Notes: generated from the letters alone by a model not told the origin. 36,245 nucleotides of DNA from Chloroflexia bacterium (GCA_030430125.1 JAUIGA010000001.1:1-36245); one strand, 5' to 3'. Shown: positions 8,185-16,772, counted from the first letter of the stretch. Numbers and translations are program-made.

Positions 8185-8973
8185 TCAGGCAGTTGCAGGG
8201 GTGGCGAGGCCATCCACGCTGGCTGGGTTGTCGGCGTCATCCCGGGTTTCCTCGCCGATGATCTCTCCGTCCTGCATGCGGACGATGCGGTGCGCTTGCT
8301 GGCCGACGTGCGGGTCGTGGGTCACCAGCACGATGGTCAGACCGTGGTCCCGGTTCAGGTTCGCCATCACATCCATGATGTCCTGCGCCGTCTTCGAGTC
8401 GAGCGCGCCGGTCGGCTCGTCGGCCCAGACTATGGCCGGGTTGTTCACCAGCGAGCGGGCGATCGTCACGCGTTGGCGCTGCCCACCGGACAGTTCGGCC
8501 GGTCGGTGCGATGCCCACTGCGCGAGGTCGACCTGTTCGAGCGCCTTCATCGCTCGCTTGCGCGCATCGCCGGGGCGAACCCCGGAAACCAGCAGCGGCA
8601 GCTCGACGTTCTCGACGGCGCTGAGCACCGGCAGCAGGTTGTAGACCTGGAAGATGAATCCCATCCGGCGCGCGCGGTAGTCGGTGCGCTTCTTGTCGCC
8701 CATCGTGGCCAGATCCTGCCCTTCGAGCCAGATCTGCCCGGCATCGATGGCGTCGAGCCCGGAGAGCGTGTTCAGCAATGTCGTCTTGCCGCAGCCAGAC
8801 GGCCCCATCACCGCGACCATCTCTCCCCGATCGACCGAGAACGAGATGCCCTTCAGGGCTTCCACGCGCATGGTGCCGGTGTCGTAGGTCTTCACGACGT
8901 CACGGGCGACGATGATCGCGTCCGTGTCCGTCGGCGCAGTTGCCGTGTTCTTTGATCGCAATCGTCCCAACAT
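8185..8973 (-). CDS. ABC transporter ATP-binding protein (LolD/MacB type)
   Basis: This 262-residue ATPase energises the adjacent FtsX-type permease. Visible motifs are Walker A GPSGCGKTT, Q-loop FIFQVYNLLP, signature LSGGQRQR, Walker B IVWADEPTGALD and the H-loop VTHD. The VYNLLPVLSAVENVELPLL stretch is typical of the LolD/MacB/SalX branch. The frame stays open upstream to 9087, but the ATG at 8973 (MLGRLRSKN) is chosen because GGAGGA sits 7-8 nt before it (complement of 8981-8987). Residues upstream of that Met are not conserved-looking. The last ~25 residues form an acidic, Ala-rich tail without family features. Confidence 0.94.
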   Translation of the reverse strand: MLGRLRSKNTATAPTDTDAIIVARDVVKTYDTGTMRVEALKGISFSVDRGEMVAVMGPSGCGKTTLLNTLSGLDAIDAGQIWLEGQDLATMGDKKRTDYRARRMGFIFQVYNLLPVLSAVENVELPLLVSGVRPGDARKRAMKALEQVDLAQWASHRPAELSGGQRQRVTIARSLVNNPAIVWADEPTGALDSKTAQDIMDVMANLNRDHGLTIVLVTHDPHVGQQAHRIVRMQDGEIIGEETRDDADNPASVDGLATPATA

Positions 8974-9232
8974 ACAGGCGCTCCTCCGGTGCAACCACCC
9001 GGCGCAATCCAGCACCATCGCCGGATCGCGCCGTGTCTCGATGTTTCGTCGGTTGGTGTGGGCGGCGCAACAAGGACGCCACCACACGGAGATTACGCGC
9101 AGAATGTGTCACGTCTGTTACAGAAACCGAAAATCGGTATGTCACTCCAGCCGGGCTGGGCTCGTTGGACGTGGCTTGTATGCTTGTTGGCGTGGCCGAA
9201 GCATGGTCGTCGACGGGAAGGCACGGTGACTG

Positions 9233-9874
9233 GTGGACACGATCGAGTCGGTGCTCGAGTTCTATCGAGAGCGATCGGACCAGGTCCTGGAGCTGACATG
9301 GAACCATGTCGAGCTCAGCCTCCTCGCGCTTGGATTCGCGACACTGATCTTCGTGCCGCTTGGTGTCATCTTCTCGCGGATGACACGTGGCGGGTCCGGC
9401 TGGGTCGGTGCGATCGCGTCGATCCGCGTGATCCCATCCCTCGCGCTGGTCTTCCTGTTCTATCCCGTATTCGGGTTCGGGTACGAACCGGCGCTGGTCG
9501 CCCTAACGGTGCTGGCCGGACCGCCGTTGATCCTCAACACCTACGCCGGCATGCGGCAGGTGGACGCGTCGATCCTCGAAGCCGCGCGCGGTGTTGGCAT
9601 GAACCCTGCGCAGGTGTTCTTCAAGGTGCATCTGCCGCTGGCGCTGCCCGTGATCGTGGCAGGCATGCGGTCGGCATCGGTCGAGATCTTCGCGAGCGCC
9701 ACCCTGGCATCCTTCATCGGTGTCAAGACGCTCGGTCAGTACATCATTACGGGCATATCCCTGCTGGATACGACCTACCTGCTGGCCGGAGGGTTGCTGA
9801 TCGTGGCGTTGGTGCTGGGGGCCGAAGCCATACTCGGTGCAGTTGAACGACTGGTACGCCCACCTGTGGCATGA
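9233..9874 (+). CDS. osmoprotectant (OpuC/OpuB-type) ABC transporter permease, first copy
   Basis: This 213-residue inner-membrane protein has about five to six hydrophobic helices and the binding-protein-dependent transport signature EAARGVGMNPAQVFFKVHLPLALPVIVAGMR, the EAA loop that contacts the ATPase. ASIRVIPSLALVF near residue 63 is typical of OpuCB/OpuCD. It should form half of the channel for import of glycine betaine, choline, carnitine or a similar solute. It starts at GTG 9233 with GGGAAGG about 12 nt upstream. It is the first gene of a four-gene cluster whose fourth gene is a second permease; the two probably form a heterodimer. The solute cannot be decided. Confidence 0.92.
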   Translation: MDTIESVLEFYRERSDQVLELTWNHVELSLLALGFATLIFVPLGVIFSRMTRGGSGWVGAIASIRVIPSLALVFLFYPVFGFGYEPALVALTVLAGPPLILNTYAGMRQVDASILEAARGVGMNPAQVFFKVHLPLALPVIVAGMRSASVEIFASATLASFIGVKTLGQYIITGISLLDTTYLLAGGLLIVALVLGAEAILGAVERLVRPPVA

Positions 9875-9934
9875 TAGTGCCCTTACGGGTCCGAAACGGC
9901 AGATGCCAGTCAAGGACGGAAAGGAACGCAGACA

Positions 9935-10942
9935 ATGACGTTGAACCGACGCACAGTCGTGAAGGGCGCGCTCGCCGCTCCCCTCGCCGCCTCCACTATC
10001 GCAGCCATGCACCCCGCGCTGATGGCGCAGGATGGCCCGGTGGTGGTTGGGTCGAAGGATTTCACCGAGCAGTTCATTCTCGGCAACATGTACTTGCTCG
10101 TACTGCAGGACATGGGGCTGGAGACCGAGGATGCGCTCAACCTGGGCGGCACGCAGATCGCCCATCAGGCGCTCGAGAGCGGCGATATCGATACCTACCC
10201 CGAGTACACCGGCACCGCCCTGGTGGAGGTGCTTGGACTCTCGGTGGAGGACGTGCTGGCCGACTTCCAGGGCGGCGGCGCTGCTGCCACACCGGTGGAC
10301 GCCGCCGAGTCGGCGACGCCAGTTGCCGGTGGCGGATCGCTTGAGGACTACGTCTACCAGTTGGTCAAGGACGCCTACCAGGCGGACCTGAACCTCACCT
10401 GGCTGGCCTACTCGCCCTTCAACAACACGCAGGCGCTGGCCGTCAAGCGGGAATGGTCGGCGGAGAACGGCGTCACGACCATCTCGCAGCTGGCGGAGAT
10501 TGCCGGCGACCTCACGATCTCCGCTCCGGCAGATTTCCCGGAGCGTGAGGATGGGCTCCTTGGCCTGCAGCGTGTCTACAGCGCTGGTTTCAACGATATC
10601 GAGACCCTGCCGGTCGCGCCGGGGCTGAAGTACCAGGCATTGCTGGACGACGAGGCGGAAGTGGTGCTGGCCTTCGGGACCGATGGGCAGATCGCCGGAT
10701 ACGACCTCATCGTCCTCGAAGACGATCTCGGCCTCTGGCCGCCCTATAATGTCGCGCCGGTGGTTCGGACCGAGGCGCTCGACGCCAACCCCGACCTTGC
10801 CGCGCGATTCGACGCGGTGACCACCTCGCTGACCGGCGAAGTGATGTCCGGTCTCAACTGGCGTGTCGACGGCGACGAAAAGGCCGAGCCGGCCGATGTC
10901 GCGCGCGAATACCTGGAGGAGAACGGACTCATCGGCGGATAG
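9935..10942 (+). CDS. osmoprotectant ABC transporter substrate-binding protein (OpuAC domain)
   Basis: This 335-residue exported protein has an N-terminus (NRRTVVKGALAAPLAASTIAA) that looks like a twin-arginine signal, with likely cleavage after MAQ near residue 32. The mature part starts VVVGSKDFTEQFILGNMYLLVLQ, a hallmark of OpuAC/ProX-like quaternary amine binding proteins, followed by GDIDTYPEYTGTAL. A low-complexity Ala/Pro/Thr insert (about residues 112-137, with two ATPV pieces) interrupts the domain. There is no lipobox Cys, so membrane attachment is not evident. It sits between the first permease and the ATPase. A strong hairpin 18 bp after its stop may keep its transcript more abundant than the downstream genes. 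Confidence 0.92.
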   Translation: MTLNRRTVVKGALAAPLAASTIAAMHPALMAQDGPVVVGSKDFTEQFILGNMYLLVLQDMGLETEDALNLGGTQIAHQALESGDIDTYPEYTGTALVEVLGLSVEDVLADFQGGGAAATPVDAAESATPVAGGGSLEDYVYQLVKDAYQADLNLTWLAYSPFNNTQALAVKREWSAENGVTTISQLAEIAGDLTISAPADFPEREDGLLGLQRVYSAGFNDIETLPVAPGLKYQALLDDEAEVVLAFGTDGQIAGYDLIVLEDDLGLWPPYNVAPVVRTEALDANPDLAARFDAVTTSLTGEVMSGLNWRVDGDEKAEPADVAREYLEENGLIGG

Positions 10943-10959
10943 TCCGCCGGGAGCGCCGC

Positions 10960-10993
10960 ACGGGCCTGCCGGGCACCCGCCTGACAGGCCCGT
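10960..10993 (+). terminator. intra-operon hairpin after the binding-protein gene
   Basis: ACGGGCCTG (10960-10968) pairs perfectly with CAGGCCCGT (10985-10993), a 9-bp stem followed by TTCGTTCGG. Its position between a binding-protein gene and the ATPase gene suggests partial termination or 3' end protection, a common way to give more binding protein than ATPase. Confidence 0.6.
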
Positions 10994-11054
10994 TTCGTTC
11001 GGCGGCAGCATCCCGAGCAAGGCAGTTCCGGCGCGACCGCACGAGGATAGTCAC

Positions 11055-12080
11055 GTGAGCGACAGGAACGGTGAAACCGCGGCCGGAAGCGCGATTCGGC
11101 TCGACCACGTGGTGAAACGCTACCCCGGTGCGGAACGCGCCGCGGTCGACGACGTCACCCTCGCGGTCGAGCCTGGCGAGTTTATCGTGCTGCTGGGACC
11201 GTCCGGATGCGGCAAGACCACGCTGCTCAAGATGATCAACCGCATCCACGAGCCGACGGGCGGCAGCATCCACATCGACGATATCGAAATCCACGACCTT
11301 CCCGCCTCGGCGTTGCGCCGCCGGATCGGGTACGTCATCCAGCAGACGGGGCTGTTCCCCCATATCCGCGTGGAGGACAATGTCGCGACGGTCCCCAGCC
11401 TGCTCAAGTGGGACAAGTCGCGTATCCGCCGGCGCGTCAGGGAGTTGCTGGAGCTGGTCGGGTTGCCGCCCGACCAGTACGCGCGGAGATACCCGATGCA
11501 ACTGTCCGGAGGCGAGCAGCAGCGTGTCGGTCTGGCGCGGGCGCTGGCGGCGGAACCGACCACGATGCTGATGGATGAGCCGTTCGGCGCGCTCGACGCC
11601 ATTACGCGAACGCGGCTGCAGAGCGAGTTGCGGCGCATCCATCGCCAGTTAGGCCAGACGATCCTGTTCGTGACGCATGACATCGACGAGGCGGTCCGGC
11701 TTGCCGACCGGATCGTGGTGCTGCGTGAGGGCCGCGTGGTCCAGTTCGCCTCGCCGCTGGAAATCGTCACAGCGCCCGCCGACAGCTTCGTTGCCGATCT
11801 CGTCGGTGCGGACGATGTCCTGCGCCGCATGAGCCTGATTCCGGTCGCATCGGCGGCACAGGGGGGACTGACGGGCAGATCGTCAGACCTGGAAGAGATC
11901 TCCGGCTCTGCCTTCCTGCGCGACGCGATCGGCCAGATGGTCGAAACCGGCGCCGACCGGCTGGCCGTTGTCGACGAGGACGGACGACCGGTGTCGGAGC
12001 TGAGTCTCGACGACATCCACGACGCTGTCGGCGAGCACGAACCGGCGGCGGACCCGACCGTCTCCGCCGGTGACCAGTAG
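11055..12080 (+). CDS. osmoprotectant ABC transporter ATP-binding protein (OpuCA-like)
   Basis: This 341-residue ATPase drives the osmoprotectant importer. It shows Walker A GPSGCGKTT, Q-loop YVIQQTGLFPHIRVEDNVATVP, signature LSGGEQQRVG, Walker B MLMDEPFGALD and VTHDIDEA. The FPHxxVxxN segment and TVP are typical of the betaine/carnitine/choline branch. The GTG at 11055 is preferred over upstream in-frame starts because AGGA lies about 8 nt before it and the upstream residues overlap the hairpin at 10960-10993. The C-terminal part (about 285-330) looks like only one CBS repeat (RLAVVDEDGRPVSELSLDDI), whereas OpuCA proteins usually have two, which form the ionic-strength sensor. Confidence 0.93.
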   Translation: MSDRNGETAAGSAIRLDHVVKRYPGAERAAVDDVTLAVEPGEFIVLLGPSGCGKTTLLKMINRIHEPTGGSIHIDDIEIHDLPASALRRRIGYVIQQTGLFPHIRVEDNVATVPSLLKWDKSRIRRRVRELLELVGLPPDQYARRYPMQLSGGEQQRVGLARALAAEPTTMLMDEPFGALDAITRTRLQSELRRIHRQLGQTILFVTHDIDEAVRLADRIVVLREGRVVQFASPLEIVTAPADSFVADLVGADDVLRRMSLIPVASAAQGGLTGRSSDLEEISGSAFLRDAIGQMVETGADRLAVVDEDGRPVSELSLDDIHDAVGEHEPAADPTVSAGDQ

Positions 12081-12113
12081 TTCCGACGACGTGACGTCCG
12101 GATAGGATGCGGC

Positions 12114-12755
12114 ATGGACCTGCGCTACCTGCGCGAGAACACCGATGTCATCTGGGAAAAGACACTGGAGCACCTGTCGCTGTCGCTGACGGCGCTGGCA
12201 ATTGCCCTGCCACTGGCCCTGGTGCTCGGCATTCTCGCGACACGGGTGCGATGGCTCACCACGCCGGTGGTGTCGCTGGTCGGGGTGCTCTACACCATTC
12301 CCTCATTCGCGTTCATGGCCTTCCTGATCCCGACATTCGGGATCGGGCGGCAACCGGCACTCATCATCCTCGTGACCTACGCGCAGGTGTTCCTGGTGCG
12401 CAATGTCGTTGCCGGGTTGCAGAGCGTGGACGTATCGACGCTGGAAGCCGCCCGCGGACTCGGCATGAACGAGTTCCAGCTCTTCCGGCGAGTGTGGCTG
12501 CCGCTCGCGTCACCGGTGATCGTGGCGGGAATCCGCACGGCCTTCCTAGCGATCATCGCGATCGCCACGTTGACCGGTTACATCAACGCCGGTGGCCTGG
12601 GCGAGGTGATGTTCGCCGGGATCAACCGGGCGTATCCATCGCAGGTGCTGGCGGGCGTCATCGCCGTGACCGCGCTCGCCCTGGCGATGGATCTGGTGAT
12701 GCGGGTGCTGGAGCAGTTCACTCCGGTCGCGCGTGCCCGCCGCGCGGCGTCCTGA
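12114..12755 (+). CDS. osmoprotectant (OpuC/OpuB-type) ABC transporter permease, second copy
   Basis: This 213-residue membrane protein has the same length and layout as the first permease of the cluster. Its features are SLVGVLYTIPSFAFMAFLIPTFGIG, the EAA loop LEAARGLGMNEFQLFRRVWLPLASPVIVAGIR, and GYINAGGLGEVMFAGI. It starts at ATG 12114 with AGGA 6-7 nt upstream, 33 bp after the ATPase stop. It likely pairs with the 9233-9874 product to form the channel. The two permeases clearly differ in sequence, so this is an OpuCB/OpuCD-style pair, not a recent duplication. Confidence 0.92.
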   Translation: MDLRYLRENTDVIWEKTLEHLSLSLTALAIALPLALVLGILATRVRWLTTPVVSLVGVLYTIPSFAFMAFLIPTFGIGRQPALIILVTYAQVFLVRNVVAGLQSVDVSTLEAARGLGMNEFQLFRRVWLPLASPVIVAGIRTAFLAIIAIATLTGYINAGGLGEVMFAGINRAYPSQVLAGVIAVTALALAMDLVMRVLEQFTPVARARRAAS

Positions 12756-12785
12756 ATCCTCGGACTGCGCATGCGACGCCAACGC

Positions 12786-12840
12786 GTAGTGCCGCCCCTG
12801 TGGCGGCTGCGGCGAAACGCCGGCACAAGGCTGTCGCTAC
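12786..12840. repeat. dispersed paired-hairpin repeat, copy 1
   Basis: The unit runs from GTAG (12786) to CTAC (12837-12840). Its left arm has stem GCCGCC/GGCGGC around loop CCTGT (12791-12107 region: 12791-12796, 12797-12801, 12802-12807). The right arm, GCCGGC-ACAAG-GCTGTC, is a decayed partner hairpin. The left arm is found again at 33782 and, inverted, at 19653-19680. It lies 30 bp after the opu operon. The rest of 12756-13020 shows no gene. Confidence 0.75.
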
Positions 12841-13020
12841 AGATCGCGTCGACCTACCCTTCATCCGGGTCTCGCAGGATACGATTCATCCGCTGAGTAG
12901 TCACCCGAATCCCGACTCTGACTGACGCCAGGCGGCACTGCCCGCACGTGGACGATCGACGGATGCGCGGCCAAGCGGCCGCTAGACGCCCTACACGTCA
13001 GGATTTCTTGGGGTGAGGGA

Positions 13021-13875
13021 TCAGGCGTCGTCGGCGGTCTGGTCCGGGGTGTCGTCGGCAACGGGTGGCGGGGAGACGTCGTTCGGAGCCGCTTCGTCCG
13101 CGGCGTCGTCCGGACCACCCTGCCGTTCACGCGTAACGCGCGGGTCTCGTCGGTGGGCGCGGCGTGGCGACGGGCGTGGCCCGGTGCCGGTGGCAATATC
13201 CAGCTCCGCCTCGGCGGAACCATGTTCGAGTGGCGTTTCCAGATGCGCGAGGCGTTCTTCCGGTGTCTCGAGCGGAGTGGAGTCGTCTGCCTCGACCGTC
13301 GGCGGCCGGTCGTCATCCGAATCTGCATCTGCCGAGGGTTCGGGATCGGCACTGTCATGCTCAGGCAGTGTGGGTCCGATCACAGGTGCCGGTGACTCCG
13401 AATCGGCAGTGACGGCGCTCGACGGCAGCTCCGGGCCGATCGGGTTCGCGGTTTCTGTCGCCTGTGGCGCTTGGTCGCGCGCAGGGGCGGTGATTGGCTC
13501 TGGCTCGACCTCGCGTTCGGGCAGGATGCCGTAGGAGCCAAAGCGGTCGAAGTACGCCCAGGTCCAGAACATCATGAGCAGCAGGATCGCGGCCAGGGTT
13601 CCGAGCATCACCCAACCACCTGTGCTGTCCGACAGGGTGAAGAGGATGCACCCGAGCGTGGCTGCCAGATACAACGTGCCGGCGATGGCGAGCATGGAGC
13701 CGAGCGCGATGCAGAATCGAGACCACGAGAGCTTCGCGACGAGTTCCTCGGCGTGCAGGAGCTCCCCACCTTCCGCCGACGTCCGGAACCTGATACGTGG
13801 CCCGAGCTCTCGGACGACCAGTCCGAGGACCAGGACACTCGCTCCAAATCCGGTACCGAATACCACGTAGTCCAA
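13021..13875 (-). CDS. membrane protein with long acidic C-terminal tail, function unknown
   Basis: The likely product is about 284 residues. A TTG at 13875 (LDYVVFGTGFGASVLVLGLVV) is proposed as start because AGGGGAAG precedes it by about 7 nt; the frame is open to 13977, but the extra residues look non-coding. Three hydrophobic helices are visible: near the N-terminus, around IALGSMLAIAGTLYLAATLGCILF, and VMLGTLAAILLLMMFWTWAYF. The remaining ~150 residues are Pro/Glu/Asp/Ser-rich with charged repeats, then an Arg-rich patch (PSPRRAHRRDPRVTRERQ) and an acidic end. I recognise no family. The tail is probably cytoplasmic or extracytoplasmic disordered sequence. Start and function are uncertain, but helices in frame support real coding. 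Confidence 0.65.
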   Translation of the reverse strand: MDYVVFGTGFGASVLVLGLVVRELGPRIRFRTSAEGGELLHAEELVAKLSWSRFCIALGSMLAIAGTLYLAATLGCILFTLSDSTGGWVMLGTLAAILLLMMFWTWAYFDRFGSYGILPEREVEPEPITAPARDQAPQATETANPIGPELPSSAVTADSESPAPVIGPTLPEHDSADPEPSADADSDDDRPPTVEADDSTPLETPEERLAHLETPLEHGSAEAELDIATGTGPRPSPRRAHRRDPRVTRERQGGPDDAADEAAPNDVSPPPVADDTPDQTADDA

Positions 13876-14015
13876 GAACGCTTCCCCTGCCCCACCACGA
13901 GCCGCGCCCCTGTCCCCCACGGGCGGATCGTCACACGCGCGCGCTCCCTGTACGCACACGATACGGATCGGTCGCAACTGCTTTCAGCAATAGTACCAGC
14001 ACAGCGTGACCGAAA

Positions 14016-14059
14016 CACCGATCAGGTGGGACGATATTTCTCGTCCCACCTGATCGGTG
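14016..14059 (-). terminator. 19-bp hairpin downstream of the M20 dipeptidase gene
   Basis: Bases 14016-14034 and 14041-14059 are perfect 19-bp complements around the loop TATTTC. On the minus strand it lies 32 bp past the M20 gene stop and is followed by TTTCGGT. Position and exceptional stability suggest a terminator for that gene, although the T-run is short. Confidence 0.65.
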
Positions 14060-14091
14060 ACGGTGGAGCAAGATCAGCGAGCTTGCGCCGA

Positions 14092-15462
14092 TTATCGCTT
14101 GAGGCGCTCGAGCAGCATGGCGTATCCAACCCGGCCGCGGTCGTAGTCCGCGAGGCGGTACCACTCGTTCGGCGCGTGTGCTCCGCTGCCCGGCATGCTC
14201 CACGCGAACATGACGGATTCCACACCGAGGATGTCCTTGAAGATGCCGGTCGCGGGGATGGTGCCGCCGCCGCGGACAATGTATGGTGCGTTGTCGAACA
14301 GTTCCGTCAGGACCTCGCCGGCCGCGATGTGGACCGGGTTCGAGCGGTCGATGCCGAACGGCTTCGCGGAGCCCTCGATGCGCTGCACCTCGACCGTCGC
14401 GCCCGGCGGGCAGTGATTCTGGACGTGCTTCTCGATCAGATTGACGATCTCCACCGGGTCCTGGTCGGGCACCAGGCGGCAGGTGACCTTCAAATGCGCC
14501 TCCCGCGGGGTCACGGTTTTTGTGCCGTCGCCCTGGAAGCCGCCCCAGATGCCGTTCATGTCCAGCGTTGGGCGCGCCCACTGGCGTTCGACCGGTGACC
14601 AGCCCGCCTCGCCCCACAATTCATCGAGACCGAGGTCGTCCCTGAATCCCCGCTCGTCGAACGGAACCTCGGCGATCTCCGCGCGCTCGTCTCCGGTGAG
14701 ATCGTGCACGCGGTCGTAGAAGCCTTCGACCTGAACCCGGCCATCCTCGTCGTGGAAGGTCGCCGCAAGCTGGACCATCGACTGCACGGCATTCGGCACC
14801 GTTGCGCCGTACATGCCGGAGTGGAGGTCGCTGTTCGCGGTAGTCAGGTTGATCTGGCAGCCGCCAAGCCCCTTCAGGCCGACGGTGAGCTCCGGCTGGT
14901 CCGGCCCGAACTGCCCGCCGTCGGCGGAGAGCACGGCGTCGCACGCCAGGAAATCCTTCTCGGCCTCCACAAGCTGCGGCAGGTGCGGGCTGCCGATCTC
15001 CTCTTCGCCTTCATAGATGAATGTGACATTGATCGGCGGCTGCCCGTTGGCGCGCGCGAGCGCTTCGACGCCATGCAGTGAAGTGAGCAGATTGCCTTTC
15101 ATGTCAGCCGAGCCGCGCGCATAAACCTTGCCGTCGCGGACCGTCGGCGCGAATGCCGGGGTATCCCACAGCTCGACCGGTTCTTCCGGCTGGACATCGT
15201 AGTGACCGTAGATGAGCACGGTCGGCTGGTCGTCCGAAACGCGCCAGCGGCCCAGCACGGCCGGGTGACCGTCCGTTTCAACGATCCTGACCTCGGGCAC
15301 ACCGGCTCGTCGCAGGCGGTTCGCGACCCATTCGGCCGTGGCGCGGACATCGTCGCGCCGGTCGGGGTCGGTGCTGACGCTCGGCATCGCGAGCAGCTCC
15401 ATCAGCTCCCCTTCGAGCTCGGCCTTCCGGTCATCGAGATCGCGTTTCCAATCCTGTGCCAT
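14092..15462 (-). CDS. M20-family zinc metallopeptidase (dipeptidase)
   Basis: This 456-residue cytoplasmic hydrolase is of the M20/carnosinase-like dipeptidase group. The metal-binding and catalytic residues are present in order: His and Asp in YGHYDVQP, the bridging Asp in ARGSADMKG, the general-base Glu and metal Glu in YEGEEEIGS, Asp in LSADGGQ, and the last His in GSGAHAPNEW. A dimerisation (lid) domain sits between LKGLGGCQINL and the PREAHLKVTCRLVPDQDP region. The ATG at 15462 (MAQDWKRDLDD) is chosen although the frame is open to 15675; AGGA is 6 nt upstream and family similarity starts there. The natural peptide substrate is unknown. It is divergent from the hydroxyacid dehydrogenase gene. 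Confidence 0.93.
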   Translation of the reverse strand: MAQDWKRDLDDRKAELEGELMELLAMPSVSTDPDRRDDVRATAEWVANRLRRAGVPEVRIVETDGHPAVLGRWRVSDDQPTVLIYGHYDVQPEEPVELWDTPAFAPTVRDGKVYARGSADMKGNLLTSLHGVEALARANGQPPINVTFIYEGEEEIGSPHLPQLVEAEKDFLACDAVLSADGGQFGPDQPELTVGLKGLGGCQINLTTANSDLHSGMYGATVPNAVQSMVQLAATFHDEDGRVQVEGFYDRVHDLTGDERAEIAEVPFDERGFRDDLGLDELWGEAGWSPVERQWARPTLDMNGIWGGFQGDGTKTVTPREAHLKVTCRLVPDQDPVEIVNLIEKHVQNHCPPGATVEVQRIEGSAKPFGIDRSNPVHIAAGEVLTELFDNAPYIVRGGGTIPATGIFKDILGVESVMFAWSMPGSGAHAPNEWYRLADYDRGRVGYAMLLERLKR

Positions 15463-15681
15463 TCGATCCTGCTCTCTTCCGTGACTCCGCGTACGGGAAC
15501 CTCGTGTGGGTACCCTTCGAGTGTGGGGACCAGCTCCGCCCGTCGGTGGAAACGGCCTGTTTCTCAAGCAGTATCGGGCCAACGCGGGAGATTGGCCAAG
15601 AGTCCCGTATTTGCAGCATCGGCGGCCTGTGCCAGAATGACGCCCATGCACATGTCGGGCCACTGGCCCGGACACCTGGCC

Positions 15682-15690
15682 AGGAGGAGA
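15682..15690 (+). promoter_or_regulatory. strong ribosome binding site that sets the dehydrogenase start
   Basis: AGGAGGAGA at 15682-15690 sits 3 nt to the core 7-nt range before GTG 15694. This argues against the longer open frame that begins at 15202. Confidence 0.75.
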
Positions 15691-15693
15691 GGC

Positions 15694-16740
15694 GTGGTTA
15701 CACCCGTCAAGGTATTCGTTACCTCAGATCGGTACGGAAGCGAGACCAGCGGTCTCGAGCTCGAGCGGGAGATGATCCAGCGCTTTCCCGAGCTCGATAT
15801 CGACCTGCGGGGGGCTCCCGCGCAGAACGAGGATCAGCTGATCGAGCTCGGGCAGGAAGCGGACGCGTTGCTGGTGAGCACGCGCGAGGCAATCACCAGG
15901 CGCGTGCTCGAGAACATCCCGAACGTCAAGGTGATCAGCCGCTACGGCGTCGGCCTGGACAATGTCGATCTCGACGCCGCGGCCGACGTCGGTATCGTCG
16001 TCACCCACTACCCCGGGTATTGCACCGCCGAGGTGGCCGATCATGCGATGGCGCTATTGCTCGCCGTCAACCGACGCATCGTCGAGCAGGATCGTGACCT
16101 CCACGACGGCGCGTGGACGAAGTTCGGGTCGGCGACAGGCGGGATCCTGCGCGGACCGGTCCCGCCGCTGCGGCAAATGACGCTCGGGATCGTCGGGTTC
16201 GGCCGCATTGGGCAGGCGCTGGCGGAACGCGCGCGTCCGTTCGGGCTGACGATGCTCGCGTCCGATCCGTACGTTGCGCCGGATGTGGCCGAGGCTCGCG
16301 GGGTGACCCTGCTGCCGCTGGACGAGATGCTGCCACAGGTCGACCTGCTGACCATCCATGCGCCATTGACGCCTGAAACGCGCGGATTGATCAGCGCGGC
16401 GCGTCTGGCGGCGATGAAGCCGGACGCCTCGATCATCAACACCGCGCGCGGCCCGATCATCGACCTGGATGCGCTTGCGGCGCACCTGCAGCAACATCCC
16501 ATCGCACGCGCGGCGCTCGATGTTGTCTATCCGGAACCGTTGCCCGCCGACCACCCGCTGTACACCCTGCCCAACGTGATCCATACGCCGCACTCCGCAT
16601 ACTATTCGGAGCAATCGGTGATCACCGTGCGGCAGGAGACGTTCAATGAGGCGATGGCGGTGTTGATGGGACACCTCCCGCGAACGGTGGCGAACCCGGC
16701 GGTGCTGGAGCGAGTATCCCTGTCGCCTCGGCCGGTGTGA
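15694..16740 (+). CDS. D-isomer-specific 2-hydroxyacid dehydrogenase, CtBP-like
   Basis: This 348-residue NAD-dependent oxidoreductase interconverts a 2-oxoacid and a D-2-hydroxyacid. The N-terminal catalytic half has ISRYGVGLDNVDLDAA and HYPGYCTAEVADHAMALLL. The Rossmann domain has LGIVGFGRIGQALAERA with an acidic residue after the next strand (SDPYV). The catalytic triad is Arg in INTARGPIID, Glu in VYPEPLP and His in HTPHSAYYSE. PGYCTAEVADHA and HSAYYSE resemble the CtBP-related branch more than SerA. No ACT domain is present, so it is not a regulated phosphoglycerate dehydrogenase. The substrate is not inferable. The start is fixed by the strong AGGAGGAGA before GTG 15694. It is divergent from the M20 dipeptidase. 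Confidence 0.92.
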   Translation: MVTPVKVFVTSDRYGSETSGLELEREMIQRFPELDIDLRGAPAQNEDQLIELGQEADALLVSTREAITRRVLENIPNVKVISRYGVGLDNVDLDAAADVGIVVTHYPGYCTAEVADHAMALLLAVNRRIVEQDRDLHDGAWTKFGSATGGILRGPVPPLRQMTLGIVGFGRIGQALAERARPFGLTMLASDPYVAPDVAEARGVTLLPLDEMLPQVDLLTIHAPLTPETRGLISAARLAAMKPDASIINTARGPIIDLDALAAHLQQHPIARAALDVVYPEPLPADHPLYTLPNVIHTPHSAYYSEQSVITVRQETFNEAMAVLMGHLPRTVANPAVLERVSLSPRPV

Positions 16741-16772
16741 CGAACGGCGGGATTGCCGGGTAGGAGACGTCC

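Noticed and set aside
12861..13358. 165-residue minus-strand frame overlapping the acidic-tail gene
   Set aside because: It is an Arg/Pro/Thr-rich shadow of the other frame and reaches into the repeat area.
15694..16740. Phosphoglycerate dehydrogenase (serA)
   Set aside because: There is no ACT or intervening domain, and the PGYCTAEVADHA and HSAYYSE motifs favour the CtBP-like branch.
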